Positions 6,218 to 13,765 of a DNA stretch of 37,011 nt are shown here, piece by piece. The stretch is from a virus. The first letter of the stretch is position 1; each line of letters begins with the position of its first letter. The notes beneath the pieces were generated by a model that was not told the DNA's origin, made no database searches, and was given only the letters and a program-made list of their open reading frames with translations. The DNA lies in IMG/VR virus record IMGVR_UViG_3300017917_005143, positions 1-37,011 of that record. One strand, 5' to 3'. A program made the translations under genes and the position numbers.

Positions 6218-7270
6218 TCACAATGCCTTCACAAACCCTTTAACCTCAGATTTATCAATCAATACAATTAAGTTAGCTCCAGAGTCTCTTGTAGACTTCC
6301 ATTTAGCTTCATTTAATTCTTGAAGCTCCAGGTCTACTCCATTCTTATTGTAAGTCCATGCAGACTTAATTTCAATTTGCTTATCCCTAAACTTAAAGTC
6401 CACATGATATGTGTGCTCAACTCCATTGAATGTATAGATAAAAGAATCTCCACTGCTAACCTCGCTCAATAATCCTTTTTCTTCTATGAGCTCAAGGAAG
6501 TATTTTTCGTAGGAACCATTATAATAAATTCCAGTGTCTTTGTATGATTTTATGTTAAATCTTGCTTTTTGATGTCTCTGAAACATCTCTCCATCCTTAA
6601 GGTGGTGGCTCACTCCAAAATTATCCATTGATGTATCTTTCTTTTTTTGTTTAATGTCTTCGTTCTGAGAAATATTGTCCACACCAAACCTTTCTTTAAT
6701 AGTTTTGTTTTTCTTATCCTTAACTTTTATATTTTGGGATACATTTTCAACTCCATATTTTTTAATAGTAGTTTCTTTTAATTTATCTCTATATTGTTTA
6801 AGTTTTAATGGATGTGAAACTCCATGCTCTTTTTCAAACTTATTTATCAACTTACTATTTAATTCATTAAAATAATTTACTCCATATTTTTCATAAAGAG
6901 TTTTATTTTGTTGCTCTCTATTACAATAAAATTCATCACCATATTTTTCCAACTTAGTTTCTTTACTCTTTTCCTTAATTGACTCAAGTTGAAATACGTT
7001 ATCAACTCCAAACTTCTCTTTAACAGCTTCCTTAGAGGACTTTATTCTCGCATCAATATTTTCTGGAAGAGCTGCCCAGTTCTTTCTACATTCCTCAGAA
7101 CAAAGTTGTCTTGTTTCTTTTTTTCTAACTTCAAAATCATTCTTGCAAAATAAGCAACTCCTAATTTCTCTACTATTTATTTTCTTAAGTTCATCAGCAC
7201 ACTTTCTGGAGCATGTTTTCATTCCATTTTTTGGATTCTCAATTCCGCAATTTAAACAATTTGTTTTCAT
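6218..7270 (-). CDS. Free-standing homing endonuclease with KYGV repeats and PD-(D/E)xK-like domain
   Basis: The 350 residues divide into three regions. Residues 1-65 hold two Cys zinc-finger-like units (CLNCG...CSRKC and CLFCK...CSEEC). Residues about 80-240 carry seven repeats of the K(Y/F)GVxNxxQ type, a DNA-binding repeat common in phage mobile endonucleases. The C-terminal 110 residues have a nuclease-like fold with YNGSYEKYFLELI, HVDFKF and QIEIKSAW, where D and E-x-K resemble a PD-(D/E)xK active site. Such genes spread by cutting alleles that lack them. It lies just beyond the sheath terminator with its own late-type motif, consistent with insertion between two transcription units. Confidence 0.75.
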   Translation of the reverse strand: MKTNCLNCGIENPKNGMKTCSRKCADELKKINSREIRSCLFCKNDFEVRKKETRQLCSEECRKNWAALPENIDARIKSSKEAVKEKFGVDNVFQLESIKEKSKETKLEKYGDEFYCNREQQNKTLYEKYGVNYFNELNSKLINKFEKEHGVSHPLKLKQYRDKLKETTIKKYGVENVSQNIKVKDKKNKTIKERFGVDNISQNEDIKQKKKDTSMDNFGVSHHLKDGEMFQRHQKARFNIKSYKDTGIYYNGSYEKYFLELIEEKGLLSEVSSGDSFIYTFNGVEHTYHVDFKFRDKQIEIKSAWTYNKNGVDLELQELNEAKWKSTRDSGANLIVLIDKSEVKGFVKAL

Positions 7271-7294
7271 ATATTTTCACTTTTAACCTATTGG

Positions 7295-7306
7295 TATCAA
7301 TAAATA
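7295..7306 (-). promoter_or_regulatory. Late-promoter-like motif for the 350-residue endonuclease
   Basis: The minus strand reads TATTTATTGATA, 24 bases before the start at 7270. Confidence 0.45.
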
Positions 7307-7332
7307 TACAAAAATTTTTTAAATAAACAAAA

Positions 7333-7356
7333 AAAGAGCATATTTCTATGCTCTTT
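7333..7356 (-). terminator. Terminator of the tail sheath gene
   Basis: AAAGAGCATA/TATGCTCTTT forms a 10-bp stem closed by a TTTC loop. On the minus strand it is followed by a T run, 43 bases after the sheath stop. Confidence 0.85.
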
Positions 7357-7398
7357 CTGTGTTTATTTATGTTTAAATAATTGAAAATCAGTTATTTA

Positions 7399-10080
7399 TC
7401 AGAAATCCTCAAATCTCGAACCTGTCGGTAATACCTGGAAAGTAAGGTCAATGAATTCAGCTGTTCTTGTAGGCTGAAGTTGAATCTTACCAACTAATGT
7501 ATTTCTATCAATTGTATCTGGAGTGTTATTTGAATCATCCATAACAACTTTGAACGCTGTAAGCCCTCTTTGATTTTGAATTTGAAGGAGTATTGGTTCA
7601 ACCTTAGCAAGGAACTGGTCTCTTAATGTTTGGTCATTTTGTTCAAACAATAATGTAAGAGATGCTGCAGATACCAATCTTCTAACTTGAAGTAATAATC
7701 TTCTAATATTAATTCTATCAAGAGCTGATTGTCTAACTTGAAGAGTTTTTTGTCCCCAAACAACAACTCCTTGTTGTACGAAGGTTGCAATTGGGTTAAC
7801 TCTACCTTGATAAAGAGTATCTCTTTGGTTGTTATTCAATCTAATATCTGCTCTAATAACTTGTGGTCCAGCAAGACCTCTGTTAAGACCTGCAGGAGCA
7901 AACCAAGGAGCTGCTACATTATCTGTAAGAGCATATGTTTGAACTGCCATCATTGTTGGAGCTTGATATGTATATTTACCTGAATTAGGGTCTTCAATTT
8001 GAATCCATGGCCAATAAGTAGCAGCATAATTACTATCTATTCCTGTAGCTTCAAGTCTTGCAACAACTTCTTCTGGAGTCCCTTTAATAGCTCCATTAGT
8101 AATCCTAGGAGCATCCATTACATAAATAACATCTGTTCTATCCTCTGCTATATCAAGAGCATATTTAATAATAGTTGAGTTATTACTAAAGTCAACACCT
8201 GGAGTTGATAAAACATTTATATCTACCACTTCTGGATTAGCCATTTCATCAAGAGCTAATTTAAAGGCATCTACATTTGATGTATAGGCATCAGTAAACT
8301 CTTCATAAACTTCTGTATATGTTTGATATTTATCCCATCCATCAAAACCTCCAGCAGGAACTAATGTGAATTTTAATTTATTTCTATCTACAAGAGTTTG
8401 TGCATCATTTGTATATCCAGTAAGAGAATTAATATTTCCACTAACAAATTCATTAGGATTTGCTGAATTTTCAAGGTGAAAACCTTTAATAACTCTTTTA
8501 TCATTTGACTCACCTCCCTCATATGCAAATAAATCAATCTCTAAATTTTTAACTGCATTCTTAGTAGAAACTTGATTACTTGTAAAATTCGTGTATCCAA
8601 GTTCAGATATCCCAAGGAACGTCTTAAATACTGAATCTCCAGAAAGATAACCTGTCTTATAGTAGATATCAGGTGAAGTTGTCCCTGAGATTCCAGACTC
8701 CCTTAAACTATAACCTCTAAATCCAGCAGGAACTGTATTTTTTGGGAAAGAAGGAGCAAGGTCTATTGTAATAAAGCTTGATTTTCTTGGATATTCCTCA
8801 TCAGTTGTACCTATTACCTTAGCTATGTAATTCGAGTCTTCTTCTCTAAGAGAAAGGTTAGACCATCTTTCAAGTGCTGTAGATGATGCAGTAGCATCTG
8901 TATCTTCAAATCTTCTTACTATAATATCAAATGTATAGTTATTTATATCAATATTTGCAATTGAAATCTTAATCTCAGCATTAGCAGAATCACCATCAGA
9001 AATAGTTTGTACTCTAAATAAATTCTTAACATCGCCACCTATAACTCTAGATACAACCCATGGTGTTACTGCATTTGTATAAGAATTAGCAAAATCAGTA
9101 TAAGAAACTTCATTTGTATAGACTATTTTTGGATTTATACCCTTAATTTCTTCTAATGAAGCAGCTTGTCTTATAAAGTGAGGATAAATCCTTTCAACAT
9201 AAAGATTAAGTGCCCCATCAATAACTTCTGGATTTTTTCCTAAAATTTTAACAATATAATCTTCTCTTGTCTCATCAAGTGAAACTGTAATTCCATTTGT
9301 TTGTGCTGTAAGTGGACCTGTAGCTGCACTTAATGTAAACGAACCAAGTGTTGATGTTATAGCGCCTATTGTAACTTCATCTTCTTGATTAAAATAAAAA
9401 TTATCAGTAATCTGATTTCTTTTACTTCTAAGCACAGCAAGTGTTGAGCCAGACTTAGAACCCTTAGGCTCAAGGTCTGCTATAGCAACTGACCATGTAC
9501 CAGCAGAAATATTAGTAATAGTATCATCAGTAACAGTAAGGCCAAGTAAATTAAATGCAGAATCAGCAGCAAGAGCTGTGTTAACCTGACTTGAAGTTAC
9601 ACCAGTACCACTAAATGAAATTATAACATCTGTCCCAGTTGTACTAGCACTTACTGTATCATCACTCATTAACACATCAGTTTGTGCTGTAAAATTATAA
9701 GTTGTTGCAGTAGCTAAACCAGTCTTAGTAAAAGTTAATCCATAATTAGTTGATGTTCCTGAATATGTATCAGAAGAATCTGCAACTATTAACCAAGCAG
9801 GTGAATTGGTAAATCCATTTTTACCAAGAACTCTTGTTACAACCAACTCATTAGATTGTGCTAAGAATGAATTTGCCACATATGGTAATGGAAAATCTGG
9901 GTCTGTTGAACCAAATCTAAGCAAATAATCATCTGTAGTCTTTATTTTAATTGGTTCAAAAGCAGGACCCTTAAGAGTCTTACCTACAACCCCTAACCTT
10001 GTAATACCTATTCTTGAAGCGAAGATTGTAAAATCTTGTTCTTTAGTAAAAACACCAGGTGAAACAAATATTGTTGCCAT
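7399..10080 (-). CDS. 18: Contractile tail sheath protein (T4 gp18-like)
   Basis: This 893-residue protein begins MATIFVSPGVFTKEQDFTIF and has the conserved sheath C-terminus: RRLLLQVRRLVSAASLTLLF, then NTPDTIDRNTLVGKIQLQ and TAEFIDLTFQVLPTGSRFEDF. These strands interlock neighbouring subunits. T4 gp18 is 659 residues, so about 230 are extra. Most of the excess lies around residues 100-300 in S/T/G-rich beta-type sequence (TYSGTSTNYGLTFTKTGLAT, TVSASTTGTDVIISFSGTG), probably protruding surface domains on the tail. It contracts during infection to drive the tube into the cell. There is no late-type motif directly upstream, so it is probably transcribed with the 104-residue gene 41 bases before it. 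Confidence 0.93.
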   Translation of the reverse strand: MATIFVSPGVFTKEQDFTIFASRIGITRLGVVGKTLKGPAFEPIKIKTTDDYLLRFGSTDPDFPLPYVANSFLAQSNELVVTRVLGKNGFTNSPAWLIVADSSDTYSGTSTNYGLTFTKTGLATATTYNFTAQTDVLMSDDTVSASTTGTDVIISFSGTGVTSSQVNTALAADSAFNLLGLTVTDDTITNISAGTWSVAIADLEPKGSKSGSTLAVLRSKRNQITDNFYFNQEDEVTIGAITSTLGSFTLSAATGPLTAQTNGITVSLDETREDYIVKILGKNPEVIDGALNLYVERIYPHFIRQAASLEEIKGINPKIVYTNEVSYTDFANSYTNAVTPWVVSRVIGGDVKNLFRVQTISDGDSANAEIKISIANIDINNYTFDIIVRRFEDTDATASSTALERWSNLSLREEDSNYIAKVIGTTDEEYPRKSSFITIDLAPSFPKNTVPAGFRGYSLRESGISGTTSPDIYYKTGYLSGDSVFKTFLGISELGYTNFTSNQVSTKNAVKNLEIDLFAYEGGESNDKRVIKGFHLENSANPNEFVSGNINSLTGYTNDAQTLVDRNKLKFTLVPAGGFDGWDKYQTYTEVYEEFTDAYTSNVDAFKLALDEMANPEVVDINVLSTPGVDFSNNSTIIKYALDIAEDRTDVIYVMDAPRITNGAIKGTPEEVVARLEATGIDSNYAATYWPWIQIEDPNSGKYTYQAPTMMAVQTYALTDNVAAPWFAPAGLNRGLAGPQVIRADIRLNNNQRDTLYQGRVNPIATFVQQGVVVWGQKTLQVRQSALDRINIRRLLLQVRRLVSAASLTLLFEQNDQTLRDQFLAKVEPILLQIQNQRGLTAFKVVMDDSNNTPDTIDRNTLVGKIQLQPTRTAEFIDLTFQVLPTGSRFEDF

Positions 10081-10121
10081 ATTGCTATTATTATTTTTTG
10101 TTAGTTACTTTTTTATATTTA

Positions 10122-10436
10122 TTATTCCTCATTATCGGTATAATTCTTTACTTCTTTTTGAATCTTTTCTAAAGAATCCTCTTCTTTATTTTTTTTATTA
10201 GATTTTGTTTTTTTAACTTTTTCAATTTCCTTAGATTCATTATTATCATTAGTATTAACAATTTCTGATATCTTAAGAAATCCTCTAATAAAATCTCCCT
10301 TGTTAATTATTTGTGATTCGTTATTAAGATTTAAAATTTCAACTGTAGTTCTAGCTGGAATCATGATTTTTACAGGCAATCCATTATCCTTAAAATTTAC
10401 ATAATTTGCTTTGTTTTTATTGTTCGTAATCTTCAT
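10122..10436 (-). CDS. Small virion-type protein with beta domain and charged tail
   Basis: The 104 residues consist of a beta-type N-terminal domain (about 1-58: ITNNKNKANYVNFKDNGLPV, then PARTTVEIL and KGDFIRGFLKI) and a K/E/N-rich C-terminal tail likely to be disordered or coiled. The domain resembles the small proteins at 27225-27497 and the N-terminus of the glycosyltransferase at 34166-35341: a polar strand, then PG/PA-(x)-T/E-V, then a charged turn and I-x-I. Its place between gp15 and the sheath gene with its own late-type motif suggests a tail or decoration role. No enzyme motif is visible. Confidence 0.6.
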   Translation of the reverse strand: MKITNNKNKANYVNFKDNGLPVKIMIPARTTVEILNLNNESQIINKGDFIRGFLKISEIVNTNDNNESKEIEKVKKTKSNKKNKEEDSLEKIQKEVKNYTDNEE

Positions 10437-10446
10437 CTATTCAAAC

Positions 10447-10459
10447 TTTATTATAAATA
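10447..10459 (-). promoter_or_regulatory. Late-promoter-like motif before the 104-residue gene and sheath
   Basis: The minus strand reads TATTTATAATAAA, the full consensus, 10 bases before the start at 10436. Confidence 0.65.
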
Positions 10460-10486
10460 GAATAAAAAAGATAAAACATCATATTT

Positions 10487-11203
10487 TTATCTTCTTTTCT
10501 CTGAAATTTTAATTAACACCTTATTAATTGTATTTACTTTTTCGAACTTAGTAGGGTCAACTATTTTACCTTGAACTAATAGTGGAATGTCAATTCTGTA
10601 AATTTTTTCTTGAGTAATATCTGTCTTATTATTTTCACTTGGGTCTCCATTTAATTTTGATGATATATTATACCCATTTATCTTCATATATCCTTGACCA
10701 TCTGAATACCCTTCTGAAAGAATCATTTCATAAAAAGTATTTATATCAACCATATAGTGTGTAAATAAACTAAGTGTATAACTAGTATCAACATAAGCTG
10801 GTTGAGGTATCTTATATAAATCATATCCCTTAAGAGTTCCATCAAAAATTGGAACCTTAACAAATTTAAATTTCATTTTATTTGGAATAGTTCTCTTGAG
10901 AGGAGATGTTCCAGGAACTACTGAATTTCTATATATTGTCATAAATGGCCTTGTAATTTCTTCTCCAAGCTCATTTCTCATTTCTTTCCAATTCATTTTC
11001 CTTTCAGCCCAAAGCTCTTGCGCAAGCCATACAATTGGAACTTTTTGTAGCAAGCCATGTTCATTTATCATACTTATTTCAAGCCCATCAATATAATCCC
11101 TTATACCTTGGTCAATGTCTTCTAACATCAGTTTTTGTGGAAGATAATTGAAGTTCTCAAAATCCCCATCCAACATCTTACTTATATTATCATTAATGGC
11201 CAT
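10487..11203 (-). CDS. 15: Tail sheath stabiliser/completion protein (T4 gp15-like)
   Basis: This 238-residue protein matches the T4 gp15 pattern. It has VPIVWLAQELWAERK, then EITRPFMTIYRNSVVPGTSP, then QPAYVDTSYTLSLFTHYMVDINTFYEMIL and a late YRIDIPLLVQGKIVDP strand. gp15 hexamers cap the sheath and tube at the top of the tail and bind the neck. T4 gp15 is 272 residues, comparable in length. It sits next to gp14- and gp13-like genes as expected for this module, but is separated from gp14 by a 400-base non-coding stretch. The start at 11203 is supported by a late-type motif seven bases upstream. Confidence 0.8.
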   Translation of the reverse strand: MAINDNISKMLDGDFENFNYLPQKLMLEDIDQGIRDYIDGLEISMINEHGLLQKVPIVWLAQELWAERKMNWKEMRNELGEEITRPFMTIYRNSVVPGTSPLKRTIPNKMKFKFVKVPIFDGTLKGYDLYKIPQPAYVDTSYTLSLFTHYMVDINTFYEMILSEGYSDGQGYMKINGYNISSKLNGDPSENNKTDITQEKIYRIDIPLLVQGKIVDPTKFEKVNTINKVLIKISEKRR

Positions 11204-11210
11204 TATATTT

Positions 11211-11224
11211 TTTTTTAATAAATA
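11211..11224 (-). promoter_or_regulatory. Late-promoter-like motif for gp15
   Basis: The minus strand reads TATTTATTAAAAAA, seven bases before the ATG at 11203. It stands back to back with the plus-strand host-type promoter at 11237-11268. Confidence 0.5.
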
Positions 11225-11236
11225 GTTTGAATTAAA

Positions 11237-11268
11237 TTTGAAATTACTTTTTTTATTTACTATATTTG
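11237..11268 (+). promoter_or_regulatory. Host-type promoter for the candidate ncRNA
   Basis: TTTG (11237-11240), a 20-base spacer and TATATTTG (11261-11268) match the Bacteroidota TTTG/TAnnTTTG consensus exactly. The predicted transcript start is near 11273, just before the first RNA stem at 11281. Confidence 0.65.
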
Positions 11269-11272
11269 TTTT

Positions 11273-11540
11273 GGCTTTTGCTCTGCATACCAGTTTTATT
11301 TTTGGGGGCGTTGCTTTCTGATGCAGAGATTTACACTGGAGATGGTAATATTACCAGGCTAGAGAAATATTAAAATAAGCGCTTTCCCCATAATCCGTTA
11401 GAGAAATCTAATTAGCTGTCCCTGCAGGTTTAAGTCTTTTACAAAAAAACGTCTAAGCATCCTCTCATACAGCACCTTTTTTCGAATGATTAAAAATCAT
11501 AAAAAAAGAGGGGGGATTATGGGGGGCGTTATCTTTTTAA
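11273..11540 (+). ncRNA. Candidate structured non-coding RNA, antisense in direction to the late operon
   Basis: This stretch between gp15 and gp14 has no plausible ORF. Its G+C content, counted at 89 of 240 bases (37%) for 11281-11520, is above that of its neighbours. Plus-strand pairings: CTCTGCAT/ATGCAGAG (11281-11288 with 11321-11328); CCAGT/ACTGG (11290-11294 with 11335-11339), which would form a pseudoknot with the first; a palindromic hairpin at 11343-11356; TTAGA-GAAA-TCTAA with a GNRA loop (11398-11411); a long-range perfect 11-bp helix CCCCATAATCC/GGATTATGGGG (11386-11396 with 11514-11524), extendable by two G-U pairs; CCTCT/AGAGG (11461-11465 with 11507-11511); and a hairpin at 11476-11508. 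The GNRA loop and G-U pairs favour the plus strand. A consensus host-type promoter lies directly upstream and a T run at 11533-11537. I do not recognise a known RNA family. Confidence 0.5.
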
Positions 11541-11568
11541 AATTTTTCCCTAATCTGGTAAAAGTATT

Positions 11569-11584
11569 TACTTAAATTTAAGTA
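11569..11584. repeat. Palindrome downstream of gp14
   Basis: TACTTAAATTTAAGTA is a perfect 16-base palindrome beginning 20 bases beyond the gp14 stop on the minus strand. It lacks a T tract, so it is a weak terminator candidate or a protein site. Confidence 0.3.
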
Positions 11585-11603
11585 TATTCTATAAGGAAAA
11601 AAT

Positions 11604-12176
11604 TTACCTAGCCTTAAACACATCTTCATCAACTTCTATAGCTGTTATAGTTATATAAAATCTTCTATCACCACCCCATGAAAATTCATTAGATATTTGA
11701 GAGTATCCATTATTTATTATCATATAATACTCATCTTTATACCCAATATAATCTCCATTATTTATATCATAAACTATAAGTTGATTTTGCTTATATTCAA
11801 CAAGGTCAAGTTCTTCAAGTTGTTCCATGTAAATATGAGCTGTAAATTGACCAAATCCCTTTTTAACAAGACCACCATCAGCCATATACTCTGGTTCAAC
11901 AGTCTCAACATTAATTCTACCTAATATTTTAACTTCTGGCTTCCAAACTTTTTGATATGATTTAGATTGTCCATATAAAGAATGTGTTTGTGTTTTTTTT
12001 AAATCCATTCTATATAGCATAAAAGACTCTTGAAGTATACTTTCAGAGATTTCTCTTCCAGCAGAACCAAAAAATGCCCTTTCTTTATCTCCAAAAAACA
12101 ATCCTATACCATCTGGTGTTCTTTCATCATTACTAAATCCATCAGGTTGTCTTCCTATTTCATTCAAATTAGCCAT
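11604..12176 (-). CDS. 14: Neck protein, probable T4 gp14-like
   Basis: This 190-residue protein directly follows the gp13-like gene with a 15-base gap, the T4 gene order. Recognisable elements are a disordered start (PDGFSNDERTPDGIGLFFGD), a central ESILQESFMLYRMDLKKTQT helix, and a beta-rich second half with YDINNGDYIGYKDEYYMIINNGY and RRFYITITAIEVDED. That layout is what is expected of the gp14 neck protein that seals the filled head and docks the tail. The sequence alone is divergent (T4 gp14 is 256 residues), so the call leans on order. The stop is TAG, unusual here. It has no separate promoter motif and is probably co-transcribed with gp13. Confidence 0.6.
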   Translation of the reverse strand: MANLNEIGRQPDGFSNDERTPDGIGLFFGDKERAFFGSAGREISESILQESFMLYRMDLKKTQTHSLYGQSKSYQKVWKPEVKILGRINVETVEPEYMADGGLVKKGFGQFTAHIYMEQLEELDLVEYKQNQLIVYDINNGDYIGYKDEYYMIINNGYSQISNEFSWGGDRRFYITITAIEVDEDVFKAR

Positions 12177-12191
12177 TTTATTTTATATTAA

Positions 12192-13388
12192 TTAGTAAAT
12201 CCATATTTTCATTGGAAGGAATGATAAAGACTTGTTTACCGATTCTTGAACAGATACTCGCTTCTCCATAATTCTATCATAAGAAAGCTCCTCAAGGTCC
12301 TTTTCAAGCTTATCTAATAGCCTTTGTTGGTCTTCTCTACCATTTGAAATAAGGTCGTCTTTATTTAGTGTTAATTCAGCCCCTGGAATTGGAAGCTGTC
12401 CATTAAATTTACCTCTAATACCAATTCCTAACAACTCCTTCGCAAGTGCTTGAGCATATTTTTTAACCCAAGTTTGAGCTACAGAATTAAGTTGACACCA
12501 CGTTATGTAATTAAGTTGTGCATCTCCTGGTCCAGATACAAGACCATTTCCTTGCTTAATACTTCCATCAGGATTTGTTGCACCTGTATAACCAGGATTT
12601 GCCGAATACCCACTAAAACTAGGATTACCATACATACCTGCTCTATCTCTATATGTATAGAACATAGTTCCTGGAGTTCCAGCTCCAGAACCTATTCCAA
12701 AATTTGTATTTCCAGAAAAATTATTATTTCTTGGAACTGGGAATAATTTAAGAGTTTTGGTTCCGTCAGCACCAGGTCTAAGCATATAATGATATTCAGC
12801 ACCTCTAACTCTATTTCTAAGCTCTGCTGCTTGCGCTGTCATAATAGTATCAAATACAGGCATTACACTATAAAGAGAATGCCCAGCAAAAGAAGCACCA
12901 AATTCACTAAATGCAATGTTATTAGCTCCAAATGGGTCAAGTCCAAATAAATTTATAAAAGCTGGTGTGTACCATAATATATCTATTACTTCTCTGTTTG
13001 CTGGAATTGTATAATCTTGAGTTCCAGCTGTTAATGCGATAGCATCAGTTTTAACTTCTCTAGTACCATTTGCTCCAAGACCTATTTGTTCACCTATTTG
13101 GTTTGCAAAAGAATTTTCAAAATACAACGAGTTTGATACATATTTAAGCGTAAAATCTACTTCAGAAGGTAATCCAAGCATTTCTCCAAGTCTATTTCTA
13201 AGAACCCAGTCATTTATATATCCAGAATACTCTTCAATTGCCTCACAAATACACTCTTCTATCTGCTCATCAACAAGTTCAACACCCATTACAGGCGCAC
13301 CAAGCTTCCTTCTAATCCTATTGAATATCCTATTTTTATCAGTCTCACTCATACAAGTAAGACATCCTTCTGCACAAAAAGAACTCAT
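12192..13388 (-). CDS. 13: Neck protein (T4 gp13-like)
   Basis: This 398-residue protein has the gp13 signature helix near its N-terminus, RRKLGAPVMGVELVDEQIEECICEAI, followed by EYSGYI. It also carries KYVSNSLYFENSFANQIG and the C-terminal YAQALAKELLGIGIRGKFNGQLPIPGAELTLN segment common to this family. gp13 joins the portal to gp14 at the head-tail junction. It is about 90 residues longer than T4 gp13 (309), with the excess in a G/S/N/Y-rich loop region (GSGAGTPGTMFYTYRDRAG, NPSFSGYSANPGYTGATNP). The start carries three Cys in MSSFCAEGCLTCM, a possible metal site. It begins 11 bases after the 94-residue gene's stop. Confidence 0.75.
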   Translation of the reverse strand: MSSFCAEGCLTCMSETDKNRIFNRIRRKLGAPVMGVELVDEQIEECICEAIEEYSGYINDWVLRNRLGEMLGLPSEVDFTLKYVSNSLYFENSFANQIGEQIGLGANGTREVKTDAIALTAGTQDYTIPANREVIDILWYTPAFINLFGLDPFGANNIAFSEFGASFAGHSLYSVMPVFDTIMTAQAAELRNRVRGAEYHYMLRPGADGTKTLKLFPVPRNNNFSGNTNFGIGSGAGTPGTMFYTYRDRAGMYGNPSFSGYSANPGYTGATNPDGSIKQGNGLVSGPGDAQLNYITWCQLNSVAQTWVKKYAQALAKELLGIGIRGKFNGQLPIPGAELTLNKDDLISNGREDQQRLLDKLEKDLEELSYDRIMEKRVSVQESVNKSLSFLPMKIWIY

Positions 13389-13399
13389 ATAATTATTTT

Positions 13400-13684
13400 T
13401 TATCCATTTAATGATTGCATGTAGTTAGGTTGAAAATGAGATTTAAAACCAACAAAAGTACCAGAATTAACTACTATTTTTGAAGCTACAACATCTACTT
13501 TTTGACCAGAAGTTGCAGCCCATGTAAATTCACCACCACCCATAGCAGTTATTGTTACACTTCCAGCTACAGCACAAAAAACTTGATGTACAGTAGATGC
13601 AGATATACCATTTCCAAGAACATCAATTCCATATGTTCCTGTAGTCATTGTTAATGCCTTATAGTTTGCGTTATGAAAAGCCAT
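13400..13684 (-). CDS. Small beta-rich virion protein, possible decoration or completion protein
   Basis: The 94-residue sequence is compact and beta-rich with a Gly/Ala/Thr bias: MAFHNANYKALTMTTGTYGI, then VAGSVTITAMGGGEFTWAATSGQ and a closing FVGFKSHFQPNYMQ. Small proteins of this kind beside head and neck genes are often capsid decorations or fibres, but I do not recognise a named family. It leads the transcript that continues into the gp13 and gp14 genes (gaps of 11 and 15 bases) and carries the late-type motif for all three, so it should be made in virion quantities. Confidence 0.6.
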   Translation of the reverse strand: MAFHNANYKALTMTTGTYGIDVLGNGISASTVHQVFCAVAGSVTITAMGGGEFTWAATSGQKVDVVASKIVVNSGTFVGFKSHFQPNYMQSLNG

Positions 13685-13692
13685 ATTTATTT

Positions 13693-13705
13693 TTTATTAT
13701 AAATA
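13693..13705 (-). promoter_or_regulatory. Late-promoter-like motif for the 94-residue/gp13/gp14 unit
   Basis: The minus strand reads TATTTATAATAAA, the full consensus, eight bases before the start at 13684. Confidence 0.65.
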
Positions 13706-13738
13706 GGTTAATAAAATTTGATTTATATTTGTTTTGAC

Positions 13739-13750
13739 TATTTATAGTAA
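13739..13750 (+). promoter_or_regulatory. Late-promoter-like motif for the helical-repeat gene
   Basis: TATTTATAGTAA on the plus strand, 15 bases before the ATG at 13766. It forms a divergent pair with the site at 13693-13705. Confidence 0.55.
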
Positions 13751-13765
13751 GAAAGATTTCTTTTT

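Noticed and set aside
11315-11330. CTGATG followed by a stem and later GAAA, reminiscent of a hammerhead ribozyme
   Set aside because: The core requires CUGANGA and matching stems I-III around a cleavage site; the next base is C and the stems do not fit.
11343-11356. TAATATTAC inside a palindromic hairpin, the nick-site nonamer of geminivirus-type rolling-circle origins
   Set aside because: It is the centre of a simple palindrome, there is no Rep gene nearby and the genome is a tailed dsDNA phage; chance match.
11273-11540. Group I intron, tmRNA, RNase P or tRNA in the intergenic segment
   Set aside because: No conserved P7/R-S elements, tag frame, RNase P core or T-loop could be found, and neither neighbouring gene is split.
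13698-13746. TATAAATA on both strands read as face-to-face T4 late promoters
   Set aside because: At every site in the window TATAAATA points away from the nearest gene; the coding-strand form TATTTATA fits the gene directions.
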